In this document: positions 10,342 to 20,626 of the stretch, piece by piece
Layout: the number at the start of each line of letters is the position of its first letter
Position numbering within the stretch: position 1 is the stretch's first letter
Assembly: GCF_003991225.1 (NCBI RefSeq)
Contig: NZ_JTFC01000001.1
Span: 1 to 53,874, forward strand
Source of the DNA: Candidatus Kurthia intestinigallinarum
Lineage (GTDB): Bacteria > Bacillota > Bacilli > Bacillales_A > Planococcaceae
Length of the DNA stretch: 53,874 nucleotides
Direction of reading: 5' to 3'
Notes under the pieces: model-generated
The model's input: the letters and a program-made list of their open reading frames with translations, nothing else
Databases searched by the model: none
Told to the model about the DNA's origin: nothing
Translations under genes and position numbers: made by a program

Positions 10342-11064
10342 ATGTCAAACAATTCCATGAAAAAACTGTTCCCGGAATCATTAAAAAACTCTAAAACCGT
10401 AATGCTGTTAACAGCACTTACACTTATGATTGCGTTTGTAGTAGCTACAGTATTTAGTACTGCAACTAATGAACAGGCAACAAAAGAAGTTAAAACAACA
10501 GAACAACAAGATAAAGCAGCAACAGATTACGCGAATCGCTTCGCTGGTGAAAAAATTTCAACTGTCGCAAATAAAACAGTGAAAACAACAGCATACTTAA
10601 ATGCTCGTGCTGGTGCAGGTGTAAGCTACCGCATTAAGTACAAAATTCCAAAAGGTAAAAAAGTTACATACGTTGGTGGCCGTAAAGGAAACTGGGTAAA
10701 AGTTTCTTACAAAGGCAAAAAAGGTTATGTAAACTCTAAATATTTATCAGGTATTACAAAAACGGGTTCTAGCGCTCGTACATTTACCGTGTCATCAACA
10801 GCATACACTGCATACTGTGCAGGTTGTTCAGGACGCACAGCAACAGGTATCAACTTACGTGCGAATCCAAACAAAAAAGTAATCGCAGTTGATCCTCGTG
10901 TCATCCCATTAGGCTCTAAAGTGTACGTTGAAGGTTACGGCTTAGCTGTAGCAGGCGATACAGGTGGCGCAATTAAAGGGAATAAAATTGACGTATTTAT
11001 GTCATCAAAATCAAAAGCTTTAAACTGGGGTCGTCGTTCAGTAACGGTAACCGTTTATAAATAA
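10342..11064 (+). CDS. yabE: YabE-like 3D-domain cell-wall protein with an SH3b domain
   Basis: This is a membrane-anchored or exported cell-wall protein of 240 aa. It has an N-terminal hydrophobic segment (about 18-38), an SH3b domain (about 75-140, NARAGAGVSYRIKYKI) for wall binding, and a C-terminal 3D domain (about 148-240) with three conserved aspartates in VDPRVIPLG, AGDTGGAIKG and KIDVFMS. 3D domains are thought to be peptidoglycan lytic transglycosylase-like. The gene sits where B. subtilis has yabE, but that protein is longer and carries DUF348 repeats and a G5 domain; here an SH3b domain replaces them. ATG 10342 follows AAGGAGG. Confidence 0.85.
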   Translation: MSNNSMKKLFPESLKNSKTVMLLTALTLMIAFVVATVFSTATNEQATKEVKTTEQQDKAATDYANRFAGEKISTVANKTVKTTAYLNARAGAGVSYRIKYKIPKGKKVTYVGGRKGNWVKVSYKGKKGYVNSKYLSGITKTGSSARTFTVSSTAYTAYCAGCSGRTATGINLRANPNKKVIAVDPRVIPLGSKVYVEGYGLAVAGDTGGAIKGNKIDVFMSSKSKALNWGRRSVTVTVYK

Positions 11065-11069
11065 TCGTA

Positions 11070-11101
11070 GGCAGCTTCATAAAAGTGAGGCTGCTTTTTT
11101 T
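11070..11101 (+). terminator. terminator after the 3D gene
   Basis: The stem GCAGCTTCA with TGAGGCTGC (one G-U), loop of about 6 nt, is followed by seven T. Confidence 0.85.
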
Positions 11102-11203
11102 ATGCCAAAAACGCGACACTTTTTATTTTGCGTCGAACATATTATAATAAGCATATTGTTTATTTTTAGAACGTAGTAATTAACGAAAAGAGGATTCACA
11201 CAA

Positions 11204-12638
<1,435 letters not shown>

Positions 12639-12682
12639 TAGTGTCTATGCAAAAAAATCATAGAAAAAATGCTATAAAATAA

Positions 12683-12711
12683 TTGACATAGAAAATGTAG
12701 ATTGATAAAAT
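12683..12711 (+). promoter_or_regulatory. sigma-A promoter P1 of veg
   Basis: TTGACA (12683-12688), 17 nt, TAAAAT (12706-12711). Confidence 0.7.
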
Positions 12712-12723
12712 ATAAATTTGTGC

Positions 12724-12752
12724 TTGACTTTTGAAGGGTACCTTGTTATACT
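12724..12752 (+). promoter_or_regulatory. sigma-A promoter P2 of veg
   Basis: TTGACT (12724-12729), 17 nt, TATACT (12747-12752), 25 nt before the veg start. The tandem arrangement is in keeping with the very strong veg promoter of B. subtilis. Confidence 0.8.
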
Positions 12753-12776
12753 AGGTTATAGTGAGGTGTAAGCATA

Positions 12777-13037
12777 ATGCCAAAAACATTAGCCGACATT
12801 AAAAAGTCGTTAGACAGTCATTTAGGCCAACGCATGCAATTGAAAGCAAATGGTGGCCGTAAGAAAACAATCGAGCGAGCAGGTGTACTTCGCGAAACAT
12901 ATCGTGCAGTATTCGTTGTAGACCTTGATCAAGATGAAAACGCATTTGAACGCGTTTCTTACAGTTACACAGATATCTTAACAGAAGCAGTAGAGATTAC
13001 ATTCGAAGGCGAGTCGAAACTGGCTATCGCCGAATAG
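12777..13037 (+). CDS. veg: Veg protein
   Basis: This 86-aa protein is the same length as B. subtilis Veg and closely similar ([39 protein letters not shown]). In B. subtilis Veg stimulates biofilm matrix genes, probably by opposing SinR. It is basic in the first half and acidic in the second, with no membrane segment. Two sigma-A promoters precede it and two terminators follow, so it is its own transcription unit. sspF, which usually follows in spore formers, is absent. Confidence 0.95.
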   Translation: MPKTLADIKKSLDSHLGQRMQLKANGGRKKTIERAGVLRETYRAVFVVDLDQDENAFERVSYSYTDILTEAVEITFEGESKLAIAE

Positions 13038-13059
13038 TAAGCATTTATATTTTTTCGGG

Positions 13060-13115
13060 CACTTATAAAACATTCCTTCTTGTTTGAAGGGCCGTTTTAT
13101 AAGTGTTTTATTTTC
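13060..13115 (+). terminator. long-stem terminator after veg
   Basis: CACTTATAAAAC (13060-13071) pairs perfectly with GTTTTATAAGTG (13094-13105), with a second stem CCTTC/GAAGG inside. TTTTATTTT follows. Confidence 0.8.
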
Positions 13116-13118
13116 GGA

Positions 13119-13148
13119 GCCACGCAGAATTTTTGGCGTGGCTTTTTT
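13119..13148 (+). terminator. second terminator before ispE
   Basis: GCCACGC (13119-13125) pairs with GCGTGGC (13136-13142), followed by six T. It lies directly behind the first hairpin and isolates ispE from veg. Confidence 0.85.
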
Positions 13149-13243
13149 CATGTCTGAAACCGTCATGTAAAAGTCTTGATGTGTTAAAATAATACACAGT
13201 AACAAAGGGCGATGATGGCCAGATAGGAAAGTGAGGTAAGCAT

Positions 13244-14098
13244 ATGCTTTGCGTAAAAGCACCTGCGAAAATAAATTTAACATTGGATGTATTACATAAA
13301 CGTCCAGATGGGTACCATGAAGTAGAGATGATTATGACGACGGTTGATTTAGCAGACCGTGTTGGTTTGGAGTTACGTCAAGATGGCGAAATCTTCATTC
13401 ATTCAAGTAATAACTTTGTTCCAGATGACCAACGTAATTTGGCGTATCAAGCAGCGAAGCTATTGAAGGATCGCTTCAATGTAAATTCAGGCGTTTCAAT
13501 TTCAATCGATAAGCAAATTCCAGTAGCAGCTGGACTTGCAGGTGGTAGTAGTGATGCAGCAGCAACTTTAAAAGGTTTAAATGAATTATGGAGCCTTGGG
13601 TTATCACTTGATGAGCTAGCTGAATTAGGTGCAGAGATTGGCTCAGACGTATCATTTTGTGTATATGGCGGTACCGCAATTGCGCGCGGACGCGGCGAAA
13701 AGATCGAACATATCGCAGCACCACCAAGCAGTTGGGTTATTTTAGCGAAGCCAACAATTGGTGTATCGACTGCGGCAGTTTATGGTGGCTTGAATCTAGA
13801 TGATGTGAAGCACCCGGATACAGCTCGTATGGTCGAAGCAATTAAGACGAATGATTACGCTAAGATGTGTGGTACACTAGGCAATGTATTAGAGAGCGTT
13901 ACGCTTGATATGCACCCTGAAGTATCTAGCATTAAAGAACAAATGAAACGCTTTGGTGCGGACGGTGTGCTTATGAGCGGTAGCGGCCCGACAGTGTTTG
14001 CGCTCGTGCAGACAGAGGCGCGTACAACTCGTATTGTAAATGGACTCAAAGGTTTTTGTGATGAAGTATATGCAGTGCGCCTACTCGGCGACCGATAG
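13244..14098 (+). CDS. ispE: 4-diphosphocytidyl-2-C-methyl-D-erythritol kinase
   Basis: This GHMP kinase of the MEP isoprenoid pathway phosphorylates the 2-hydroxyl of CDP-ME. It has 284 aa (B. subtilis 289). It shows [21 protein letters not shown] at the N-terminus, the GHMP ATP-binding loop [17 protein letters not shown] near residue 90 and the C-terminal [12 protein letters not shown] motif near residue 243. ATG 13244 follows GAGGT. It is followed by purR as in B. subtilis. Confidence 0.96.
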   Translation: MLCVKAPAKINLTLDVLHKRPDGYHEVEMIMTTVDLADRVGLELRQDGEIFIHSSNNFVPDDQRNLAYQAAKLLKDRFNVNSGVSISIDKQIPVAAGLAGGSSDAAATLKGLNELWSLGLSLDELAELGAEIGSDVSFCVYGGTAIARGRGEKIEHIAAPPSSWVILAKPTIGVSTAAVYGGLNLDDVKHPDTARMVEAIKTNDYAKMCGTLGNVLESVTLDMHPEVSSIKEQMKRFGADGVLMSGSGPTVFALVQTEARTTRIVNGLKGFCDEVYAVRLLGDR

Positions 14099-14165
14099 TG
14101 CTTGCATAAACACGTATAATTATGGTATTTTTTGTATAAAACATTCGTATTTAGGAGAGGGTTTC

Positions 14166-14993
14166 ATGAAATGGAAGCGTAGTGAGCGTCTTGTAGACAT
14201 GACGCATTATTTATTGGAGCATCCACAACAATTAATCCCCCTTACATTTTTCGCTGAATCATATCAGTCGGCAAAGTCCTCCATTAGCGAAGACTTATCG
14301 ATTGTGAAAGATACATTTGAAGAAAGAGGGATTGGCCATTTAATTACAGTCCCAGGTGCGGCTGGTGGTGTAAAATACATCCCTAAAGTTCCTGAAGAAT
14401 CAGCTAAGAAAGTTATTACAGAGCTAATTAAAGAATTAAGTCATTCCGATCGCCTGCTGCCTGGTGGCTATTTATTTATGACCGACTTACTTGGTAACCC
14501 CGAGTTAATCAACAAAGTTGGTAAAGTATTTGCCTCAGCATTTTGTGATCAAGAAATAGATGTTATTATGACCGTAGCAACGAAAGGGATTTCAATTGCA
14601 CATGCGATTGCACGTCATTTGAATGTTCCGGTTGTGGTTGTACGTCGCGATAATAAAGTGACAGAAGGCTCTACTGTAAGTATTAATTATGTATCAGGCT
14701 CTTCACGTCGTATTCAAACGATGGTGCTATCAAAACGTAGTATGAAGAGTGGTCAGCGCGTGCTTATCACCGACGACTTTATGAAAGTTGGCGGTACGAT
14801 GAACGGGATGAAGAATTTATTAGAAGAGTTCGACTGTACACTAGCGGGCATTGCTGTGCTAGTTGAGGCTGAACATCCCGATGAACGCTTAGTCGATGAT
14901 TATTATTCATTAGTGAAATTAAGAGAAGTCAATGAGAAGGATCGTACGATTGAGTTAACGGAGGGTAATTATTTTTCGAAGGGTGGAAACTAA
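14166..14993 (+). CDS. purR: purine operon repressor PurR
   Basis: This protein represses purine synthesis genes; PRPP relieves repression. It has 275 aa (B. subtilis 285). It has an N-terminal winged helix (MKWKRSERLVDMTHYLLEHP, about 1-75) and a C-terminal phosphoribosyltransferase-like domain with the PRPP loop VLITDDFMKVGGT near residue 200. ATG 14166 follows AGGAGAGG; the longer ORF start in ispE is not credible. It stands directly before ridA, with 3 nt between. PRPP is made by the prs product encoded at 22086. Confidence 0.96.
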   Translation: MKWKRSERLVDMTHYLLEHPQQLIPLTFFAESYQSAKSSISEDLSIVKDTFEERGIGHLITVPGAAGGVKYIPKVPEESAKKVITELIKELSHSDRLLPGGYLFMTDLLGNPELINKVGKVFASAFCDQEIDVIMTVATKGISIAHAIARHLNVPVVVVRRDNKVTEGSTVSINYVSGSSRRIQTMVLSKRSMKSGQRVLITDDFMKVGGTMNGMKNLLEEFDCTLAGIAVLVEAEHPDERLVDDYYSLVKLREVNEKDRTIELTEGNYFSKGGN

Positions 14994-14996
14994 GTA

Positions 14997-15368
14997 ATGA
15001 AAGTAGTAGCAACAAATAATGCACCTGCGGCAATCGGTCCGTACGTGCAAGGTGTTATTGTGAACAACATGTTCTATAGCTCAGGTCAAATCCCATTAAC
15101 TGCGGATGGTAGCCTTGTAGAAGGAACAATTACGGAACAAACAAACCAAGTTTTCGAAAATTTAAAAGCGGTATTAGCTGAAGCGGGTTCTTCATTAGAC
15201 AAAGTCGTGAAAACGATGGTATTCATTTCAGATATGAATGAATTCGGTGAGTTAAATGAAGAATACGCACGTCATTTCGGCGACCACAAACCAGCACGTA
15301 GCTGTGTGGAAGTAGCGCGTTTACCTAAAGATGTTAAAGTAGAAATCGAAGTTATCGCACTCGTATAA
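14997..15368 (+). CDS. ridA: RidA/YabJ enamine/imine deaminase
   Basis: This is a 123-aa trimeric RidA-family protein that hydrolyses reactive 2-aminoacrylate and related imines from PLP enzymes. Family residues include [20 protein letters not shown] near residue 15-34 and the carboxylate-binding Arg in [11 protein letters not shown] near residue 101. It starts 3 nt after purR and shares its transcript, as in B. subtilis where yabJ is also needed for full purine regulation. A terminator follows. Confidence 0.95.
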   Translation: MKVVATNNAPAAIGPYVQGVIVNNMFYSSGQIPLTADGSLVEGTITEQTNQVFENLKAVLAEAGSSLDKVVKTMVFISDMNEFGELNEEYARHFGDHKPARSCVEVARLPKDVKVEIEVIALV

Positions 15369-15382
15369 TTTCAATAGAGAGG

Positions 15383-15420
15383 AGAGAATCTGCATAAGCA
15401 GGTTCTCTTTTTTTCTTTTT
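15383..15420 (+). terminator. terminator after ridA
   Basis: AGAGAATCTGC (15383-15393) pairs with GCAGGTTCTCT (15398-15408) with one G-U and a 4-nt loop, followed by a long T tract. Confidence 0.88.
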
Positions 15421-15463
15421 AAAGTAAATTTTTTGAAATTTCCAAAAAATATTTTTATGAAAA

Positions 15464-15491
15464 GAAGGAAAAAAATGTTTTTTTGCCGAAT
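15464..15491 (+). promoter_or_regulatory. sigma-H promoter of spoVG
   Basis: GAAGGAAAA (15464-15472), 12 nt, GCCGAAT (15485-15491) fits the sigma-H consensus RnAGGAwWW-N11-12-RnnGAAT at every defined position. The first element is embedded in an A/T-rich tract like the AbrB target upstream of B. subtilis spoVG. There is no sigma-A -35 hexamer at the right distance from the overlapping TATAAT. Confidence 0.7.
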
Positions 15492-15545
15492 ATAATAGTA
15501 GGAAAGAGTTAATTTTTGCATCTAAGATGAGAGGTGGTGAAAAGA

Positions 15546-15836
15546 ATGGAAGTAACTGATGTACGATTACGCCGTGTTCAAACGGATGGTCGCATGCGTG
15601 CGATCGCTTCCATCACACTAGACAACGAGTTTGTTGTGCATGATATTCGCGTGATTGACGGGAATACGGGACTGTTTGTCGCTATGCCGAGCAAACGTAC
15701 GCCTGATGGTGAGTTCCGAGATATTGCACATCCGATTAACTCAGATATGCGTACAAAGATTCAACAATCTGTCTTAATCGCGTATGAAAATGCGGAAGAA
15801 ACGAATGAGGAAGAGAGCATTGTTGAACAAGTATAA
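15546..15836 (+). CDS. spoVG: SpoVG, RNA-binding regulator
   Basis: This 96-aa protein (B. subtilis 97) of the SpoVG family is nearly identical over [20 protein letters not shown] and the [17 protein letters not shown] segment. SpoVG proteins bind RNA and DNA and tune division, capsule, virulence or sporulation genes; they also exist in non-spore-formers such as Staphylococcus and Listeria. ATG 15546 follows GAGGTGG; the in-frame GTG 15534 lies within that site. The acidic C-terminal tail (about 84-96) is typical. A bidirectional terminator separates it from the convergent nadA. Confidence 0.96.
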   Translation: MEVTDVRLRRVQTDGRMRAIASITLDNEFVVHDIRVIDGNTGLFVAMPSKRTPDGEFRDIAHPINSDMRTKIQQSVLIAYENAEETNEEESIVEQV

Positions 15837-15849
15837 AATAAAAGGTCAT

Positions 15850-15890
15850 AAAAAAAGAGGTCTCCTTTTGACGGGAGGCCTCTTTTTTTA
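15850..15890. terminator. bidirectional terminator between spoVG and nadA
   Basis: AAGAGGTCTCC pairs with GGAGGCCTCTT (one G-U), flanked by A6 on the left and T7 on the right, so it can act for both convergent units. It touches the nadA stop codon. Confidence 0.88.
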
Positions 15891-16994
15891 TTTCGCAAAT
15901 TGTAACATGCGCTCTAATGCGTGAATTGATTGCGCTGTTGTGTCGGCGTCAACGGTGATGACATTGCCGCGACCGCCTTCTACAATCGTTTCAAGCGCCC
16001 ATAATAGATGTTGTAAGTCGATGCGATTCATCGTTAGGCAAGGACACATATTCGTATTGAGTGAAATGATGTGTTTATCAGGGTGGTCCGTAATCAGGCG
16101 CTTCACGAGATTCATCTCGGTGCCAATCGCCCAGCGAGAACCTGTAGGAGCGCTTTCAATCGTGTCGATAATATACTTTGTCGACCCGTTATCATCGGCC
16201 GCCTGTATGACGTCATGACTACATTCAGGATGGACGATAACGCGCATGTCCGGGTCATTTTTACGAATGTCGTCAATATGCCATTTATTAAAACCTTCAT
16301 GGACCGAACAATGGCCTTTCCATAAAATCACTTGTACGTCTTCAAGCTCACCATCATATTCGAGTTTTTCACGAATTGGGTCCCAGACAGCCATGTGCTC
16401 AAGCGGTACGCCAAGAGAAAAAGCTGTATTTCGTCCGAGATGTTGATCGGGTAAAAATAATAGACGTGGCTTCTGAGTAAAAGCCCATTCAACCATTTTG
16501 ACAGCATTGGATGATGTCACACATGCACCGCCATGTTTGCCGACAAATGCTTTAATGCTTGCGGTTGAATTGACGTATGTAAGAGGTACGATTGTATCCC
16601 CGAATAATTGCTGCAAATATTGCCAGGTAATGTCGGTTTGTTCGATAGTTGCCATATCTGCCATCGAGCAACCAGCACGCATGTCTGGTAGGTAAACTAT
16701 TTGGTCATCTTTTGTTAGCATATCGGCTGTTTCTGCCATAAAATGCACGCCGCAAAAAACAATATGTTTTGCAGATGTATTGTCAGCGCAAATTTGTGCA
16801 AGTTGTAAGGAGTCACCTGTTGCATCAGCAAATTGAATGACTTCATCACGCTGATAGTGATGACCTGGGATGAAAAGCTCCTCACCAAGCTGTTGTTTAA
16901 TCGCTCGTACGCGCGCTTCCATTTCCTTTGTTGACATCGTTTTATAACGTTCAGGTAATTTTGATAATTGATCGAATAATGTTGGATTCATCAT
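15888..16994 (-). CDS. nadA: quinolinate synthase
   Basis: This [4Fe-4S] enzyme condenses iminoaspartate (from NadB) with dihydroxyacetone phosphate to quinolinate. It has 368 aa, the same as B. subtilis NadA. Visible features are [14 protein letters not shown] near residue 44, the first cluster Cys region ([13 protein letters not shown]) near residue 100, [10 protein letters not shown] near residue 233 and [13 protein letters not shown] near residue 320. ATG 16994 overlaps the nadC stop by 4 nt (ATGA), so nadB, nadC and nadA are one coupled leftward operon. Confidence 0.96.
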   Translation of the reverse strand: MMNPTLFDQLSKLPERYKTMSTKEMEARVRAIKQQLGEELFIPGHHYQRDEVIQFADATGDSLQLAQICADNTSAKHIVFCGVHFMAETADMLTKDDQIVYLPDMRAGCSMADMATIEQTDITWQYLQQLFGDTIVPLTYVNSTASIKAFVGKHGGACVTSSNAVKMVEWAFTQKPRLLFLPDQHLGRNTAFSLGVPLEHMAVWDPIREKLEYDGELEDVQVILWKGHCSVHEGFNKWHIDDIRKNDPDMRVIVHPECSHDVIQAADDNGSTKYIIDTIESAPTGSRWAIGTEMNLVKRLITDHPDKHIISLNTNMCPCLTMNRIDLQHLLWALETIVEGGRGNVITVDADTTAQSIHALERMLQFAK

Positions 16995-17842
16995 GCGTTT
17001 AACGCTCCTTTCAGTTCAACAAGTGCAGAAATATCGAAAGCTTTCACCGAATGTGTCAGGAAGCCAAGTGAAATATAGTGAACGCCACTTTGTGCGTAGC
17101 TAGCAATCGTGTCGAGTGTAATACCGCCTGATGCCTCGGTGACAATCGTCTCTGGTACGAGTTGTTGCCACTCACGAATCGTTTCAGGTGTTTGATTATC
17201 AAACATAATAATGTCCGCGTGCGCCTCGATCGCTTCTTGAAGTTGCGCGCGCGTTTCGATTTCGACCTCGATTTTGACGGTGTGCCCAATCGCTTGGCGT
17301 GCGCGCGTCACTGCTTCAGTAATCGAACCGCAAAACGCGATATGGTTGTCCTTTAACATAATGCAGTCATATAAGCCGCTGCGATGATTGTAGCCACCGC
17401 CGATACGTACGGCATACTTTTCGAGCATTCGTAGCCCCGGTGTCGTTTTACGCGTATCGCAAATTTTTGTCGTTGTGCCGGCTGTTTGCGAAGCGGCAGC
17501 GTGTGTCATCGTAGCAATTGCACAAAGGCGCTGTACGAGATTTAGTACGACACGTTCGCCTGACAATAAGAGTTGAATCGGCCCTGCAATCGTTGCAAGT
17601 TTGTCGCCGTATGCAATGCGCGCACCTTCTGCTACGTGCATTGTGACGCGAATAGATGGATGCAATAGCGCAAAGCCCGTTTCGATAATAGGCGTGCCGC
17701 AAAAAATACCGTCTTCTTTTGCATAAAAAGAAAATTGTCCGGCTTCATCTGCTGGGAAAATCGTCGTACTCGATAAATCATTGTCGCCAATATCTTCAAT
17801 AAAAAATTCTTTCAGCATGTGCTGTAGTTTGAATAAATTCAT
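16991..17842 (-). CDS. nadC: nicotinate-nucleotide pyrophosphorylase (carboxylating)
   Basis: It converts quinolinate and PRPP to nicotinate mononucleotide and CO2. It has 283 aa. Family motifs are [10 protein letters not shown] near residue 16, the [20 protein letters not shown] stretch near residue 132 (substrate-binding Arg and Lys), then MLKDNHI, and the glycine-rich EASGGI near residue 237. ATG 17842 follows AGGAGGA by 6 nt on the minus strand, so nadC begins within the last 47 nt of nadB. That overlap implies coupling. Confidence 0.95.
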   Translation of the reverse strand: MNLFKLQHMLKEFFIEDIGDNDLSSTTIFPADEAGQFSFYAKEDGIFCGTPIIETGFALLHPSIRVTMHVAEGARIAYGDKLATIAGPIQLLLSGERVVLNLVQRLCAIATMTHAAASQTAGTTTKICDTRKTTPGLRMLEKYAVRIGGGYNHRSGLYDCIMLKDNHIAFCGSITEAVTRARQAIGHTVKIEVEIETRAQLQEAIEAHADIIMFDNQTPETIREWQQLVPETIVTEASGGITLDTIASYAQSGVHYISLGFLTHSVKAFDISALVELKGALNA

Positions 17843-19304
17843 GCCATGTCCTCCTAACGATGGTGTGCTGTTGTTGTATCAATAAGCGGTTTGATAGCGC
17901 GTCATTTTGTTGAGGGTAATCTTCGCGTATATGCGCCCCGCGTGTTTCTTGGCGTGCAAGTGCTCCGCTGACAATCAATCGTGCAGTCACATGTGCAAGT
18001 GCGAGCTCGGCCTGGTCCGGCGCAATCTGGTGGATAATCGGGAGCTTATTTTTAAGCTGTTGTAACGTAAGTCCGCTTCGCATAATACCGGCGTGCTGCA
18101 TCATAAGTTGTTGAAGTTGTTCAAGCGGCAATAGCGCCGTATTTGGTGCGACAGGTGCATGCCGCAAGTGCCAATTTGTTTGTGCTGGCGCTTGTGCTAA
18201 ATGCTCTGCAAGGCGCATACCAAACGCCAGTCCTTCTAATAATGAATTGCTCGCGAGGCGATTCGCCCCGTGGACGCCACTACATGCCGCTTCGCCGACC
18301 GCATATAAGCCTCGCAGTGACGTTTGCCCAACATCATCGGTTAAAATGCCGCCCATTAAAAAGTGGCTACCCGGTGCAATCGGAATACGCTGCGTGGATA
18401 GTGGAACGTCTGCGCGCTGACAAATGGCACTAACAGTCGGAAAATGTTGTTCAAAATTTGCAATCGCTGAAATGTCTAAATAGACGTCATGACCGGCTGC
18501 ACGACGCTCATAGACGGCGCGTGCTGTGATGTGACGAGGTGCAAGGTCTTGTCCATTCATAAAGTAATCGCCGGTATCGTCTACAAAACGTGCACCGGCC
18601 CCGCGCACCGCTTCAGATACAAGTCCAAAGCAACGTTCATCTTTATACAATAAGCTTGGGTGAAATTGCATAAATTCCATATCGGCAACAGCTGCCCCGG
18701 CGAGTGCGGCCATTGCGATACCATCACCGAAACTTTTAGGTTGATTAGATGTGTACGTGTAGAGCGCGCCAGCCCCGCCCGTTGCGATAATCGTCTGTGC
18801 TGCAAAATAACATTGCGTTGTTGTCCGAACACCGATAATGTCACCTGCTGTATTGTGCAATAGCGCATAGGCAAGTTCATGTGTATGGATGTGTACATTG
18901 CTAGGAAGCTGGTTGATTAAATGCTCGGTTAAATGTCGCCCGGTCGCATCACCGCCAGCATGAACGATGCGGTGATGACTATGTGCGCCCTCTAAACCAA
19001 CGTGCGCATCGATAGCAAAGCCTTGCGTGATGAGCGCATCAAGCGCCGTTTTGCCATCCGTAACAAGATTGTTAACATGTGGCTCGTAATTATGCGCGAC
19101 ACCAGCAGCAAGTGTGTCTGCGATATGGCTCGCAAATGAATCCTTTGGCTGTGTGACAGACGCAATGCCACCTTGCGCAATATAGGAGCTACTCGTGCGC
19201 AAATCACCTTTCGTAATAACTAAGACGTGCTTGTGTTTTGGTAGCAGGCGTGCCGTTTGAAGTGCCGCAATGCCGCTACCGAGGATGATAATGTCTACAT
19301 GCAT
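17796..19304 (-). CDS. nadB: L-aspartate oxidase
   Basis: This FAD enzyme oxidises L-aspartate to iminoaspartate, the first step of de novo NAD synthesis. It has 502 aa. It has the N-terminal dinucleotide-binding motif IIILGSGIAALQTARLL, SSSYIAQGGIASV near residue 38, GGDATGRHL near residue 115 and the flavin-linked HFLMGGILTDDVGQTSLRGL region near residue 318-340. The length is slightly below the B. subtilis protein. Regulation is probably NiaR-type through the divergent region shared with the desulfurase gene. Confidence 0.95.
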   Translation of the reverse strand: MHVDIIILGSGIAALQTARLLPKHKHVLVITKGDLRTSSSYIAQGGIASVTQPKDSFASHIADTLAAGVAHNYEPHVNNLVTDGKTALDALITQGFAIDAHVGLEGAHSHHRIVHAGGDATGRHLTEHLINQLPSNVHIHTHELAYALLHNTAGDIIGVRTTTQCYFAAQTIIATGGAGALYTYTSNQPKSFGDGIAMAALAGAAVADMEFMQFHPSLLYKDERCFGLVSEAVRGAGARFVDDTGDYFMNGQDLAPRHITARAVYERRAAGHDVYLDISAIANFEQHFPTVSAICQRADVPLSTQRIPIAPGSHFLMGGILTDDVGQTSLRGLYAVGEAACSGVHGANRLASNSLLEGLAFGMRLAEHLAQAPAQTNWHLRHAPVAPNTALLPLEQLQQLMMQHAGIMRSGLTLQQLKNKLPIIHQIAPDQAELALAHVTARLIVSGALARQETRGAHIREDYPQQNDALSNRLLIQQQHTIVRRTWHEFIQTTAHAERIFY

Positions 19305-19320
19305 GTGTACATACCTTCTT

Positions 19321-19370
19321 TTACAGTTGTCTTGTCACATATATTTACATAAAATATTCAATAAGACAAG
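19321..19370. promoter_or_regulatory. candidate NiaR-type operator between nadB and nadS
   Basis: The 86-nt divergent region holds TTACAGTTGTCTTGTCAC (19321-19338) and, in inverse orientation, AAGACAAG (19363-19370, complement CTTGTCTT). The repeated TGTCTTGT-like core resembles NiaR (YrxA) sites as I remember them. The exact consensus was not checked. Confidence 0.4.
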
Positions 19371-19390
19371 AGCTAGAAAAGGGGATTACG

Positions 19391-20482
19391 ATGGTTTATT
19401 TAGATTATGCGGCCACATCACCGATGAGTGAGGCGGCGCTTGAAACGTATGAAAAAATTGCACGACAATATTATGGTAATGCATCTAGCTTGCATGAGGA
19501 TGGCTGGATGGCAAAGCAAGTACTCGACAATGCGCGCGCGATGATTGCACATATTGCAGGTGTTGAGGCACGAGGAATTTATTTTACCGGCAGTGGCACC
19601 GAGGCTAATTTAATTGGCATTATGTCGCTCGCACTCGCATCAAAGAAGCGGCACATTATTACGTCAATGGCCGAGCATACGTCGGTACATGCGGCGATGA
19701 ATGCGCTTGAACGCATGGGCTATCGTGTGACGCGTTTGCCGCTACAGCAAAATGGCTTGATTGATTGTGCATTAGTTGAACGCATGATTGATAACGATAC
19801 GTGCATGCTTGCGCTACAGCATATTAATCCAGAAATCGGTAGTATTCAGCCAATTGCGCAACTTGCAGAAATCGCGCGGCGCCATGATGTATTACTACAT
19901 GTAGATTGTGTACAGTCTTTTGCGAAAGTGCCACTCGATTTTGTTCGGCATATTGATTCTTTTTCTTGTTCGGCTCATAAAATAGGCGGGCCTAAAAGCT
20001 GTGGAGCGGTTTATATTAAGCCGGGAAGCAGGATAGTCCCTCTTTTCCCAGGATTAACACATGAGAAGGGCTTACGAGGTGGCACAGTGGATGTGGCTGC
20101 AAATGGCGCGTTTGCAGTTGCAGCTGAGGCATGTAGTAACCAAATAAACCATCGACATTTTACAACGCTTCGAAACGTGTTAAAGAAGCGTTTAGCGGGT
20201 AATAAATACACGTTACTAGAAGCGGCTGTTCAGTATCCTGGTATTTGTGGCTTACTCGTGCATGGCTATGAGGGGCAATATGTCATGTTACGGCTAAGCG
20301 AACGAGGGGTGATGGTCTCGACTGGAAGTGCTTGTGATAGTTCGCATGAAGCGGGAACAAAAGCCATTATGGCGATGGGCGCGTCAGTTGATGAGGCGCG
20401 CCAATTTTTCCGTATTTCGTTTGGCGCCCGGACAACGATAAAGGAAATTGAAATTCTTTGTGAAATTTTAAATGATTTTTAA
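19391..20482 (+). CDS. nadS: cysteine desulfurase of the NAD block (NadS/NifS type)
   Basis: This PLP-dependent cysteine desulfurase has 363 aa and begins MVYLDYAATSPMSEAALETY. The PLP lysine lies in SCSAHKIGGPKSCG near residue 197, and the catalytic persulfide Cys is in VSTGSACDSSHEAGT near residue 318. Its divergent pairing with nadB, nadC and nadA, as in B. subtilis nifS-nadBCA, indicates that it supplies sulfur for the NadA iron-sulfur cluster. ATG 19391 follows AAAAGGGG. Confidence 0.92.
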   Translation: MVYLDYAATSPMSEAALETYEKIARQYYGNASSLHEDGWMAKQVLDNARAMIAHIAGVEARGIYFTGSGTEANLIGIMSLALASKKRHIITSMAEHTSVHAAMNALERMGYRVTRLPLQQNGLIDCALVERMIDNDTCMLALQHINPEIGSIQPIAQLAEIARRHDVLLHVDCVQSFAKVPLDFVRHIDSFSCSAHKIGGPKSCGAVYIKPGSRIVPLFPGLTHEKGLRGGTVDVAANGAFAVAAEACSNQINHRHFTTLRNVLKKRLAGNKYTLLEAAVQYPGICGLLVHGYEGQYVMLRLSERGVMVSTGSACDSSHEAGTKAIMAMGASVDEARQFFRISFGARTTIKEIEILCEILNDF

Positions 20483-20496
20483 GACGTAAATTGTAG

Positions 20497-20509
20497 TGAC
20501 AAGTTGTCA
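20497..20509. repeat. perfect 13-bp palindrome after nadS
   Basis: TGACAA-G-TTGTCA, 15 nt after the nadS stop. It could be a repressor site; it shares the ACAAG/TTGTC core with the candidate nad operator. Confidence 0.5.
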
Positions 20510-20574
20510 AATCATTCCTTGAAAGATTGATTTCACAAGAGTTTCGAGAGATTTTTGCTTATATAAAAAAACAA

Positions 20575-20626
20575 AAGGCTTTAATTTTAAGTTGTATGAC
20601 ATCTTTTTGTCAAGTCTTAAAGCCTT
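20575..20626. repeat. inverted repeat overlapping the glmU promoter
   Basis: AAGGCTTTAA (20575-20584) pairs perfectly with TTAAAGCCTT (20617-20626). The interior has a second short stem (TGAC/GTCA). The right arm abuts the -35 hexamer. There is no T run after it, so a terminator for nadS is unlikely; an operator is possible. Confidence 0.55.

Noticed and set aside
15888-20482. Higher GC (about 50-55% in sampled lines) in the nad block than in flanking prs or cysK, a possible sign of horizontal transfer.
   Set aside because: mfd shows similar GC in sampled lines. The pattern fits A/T-ending codons in highly expressed genes better than transfer.
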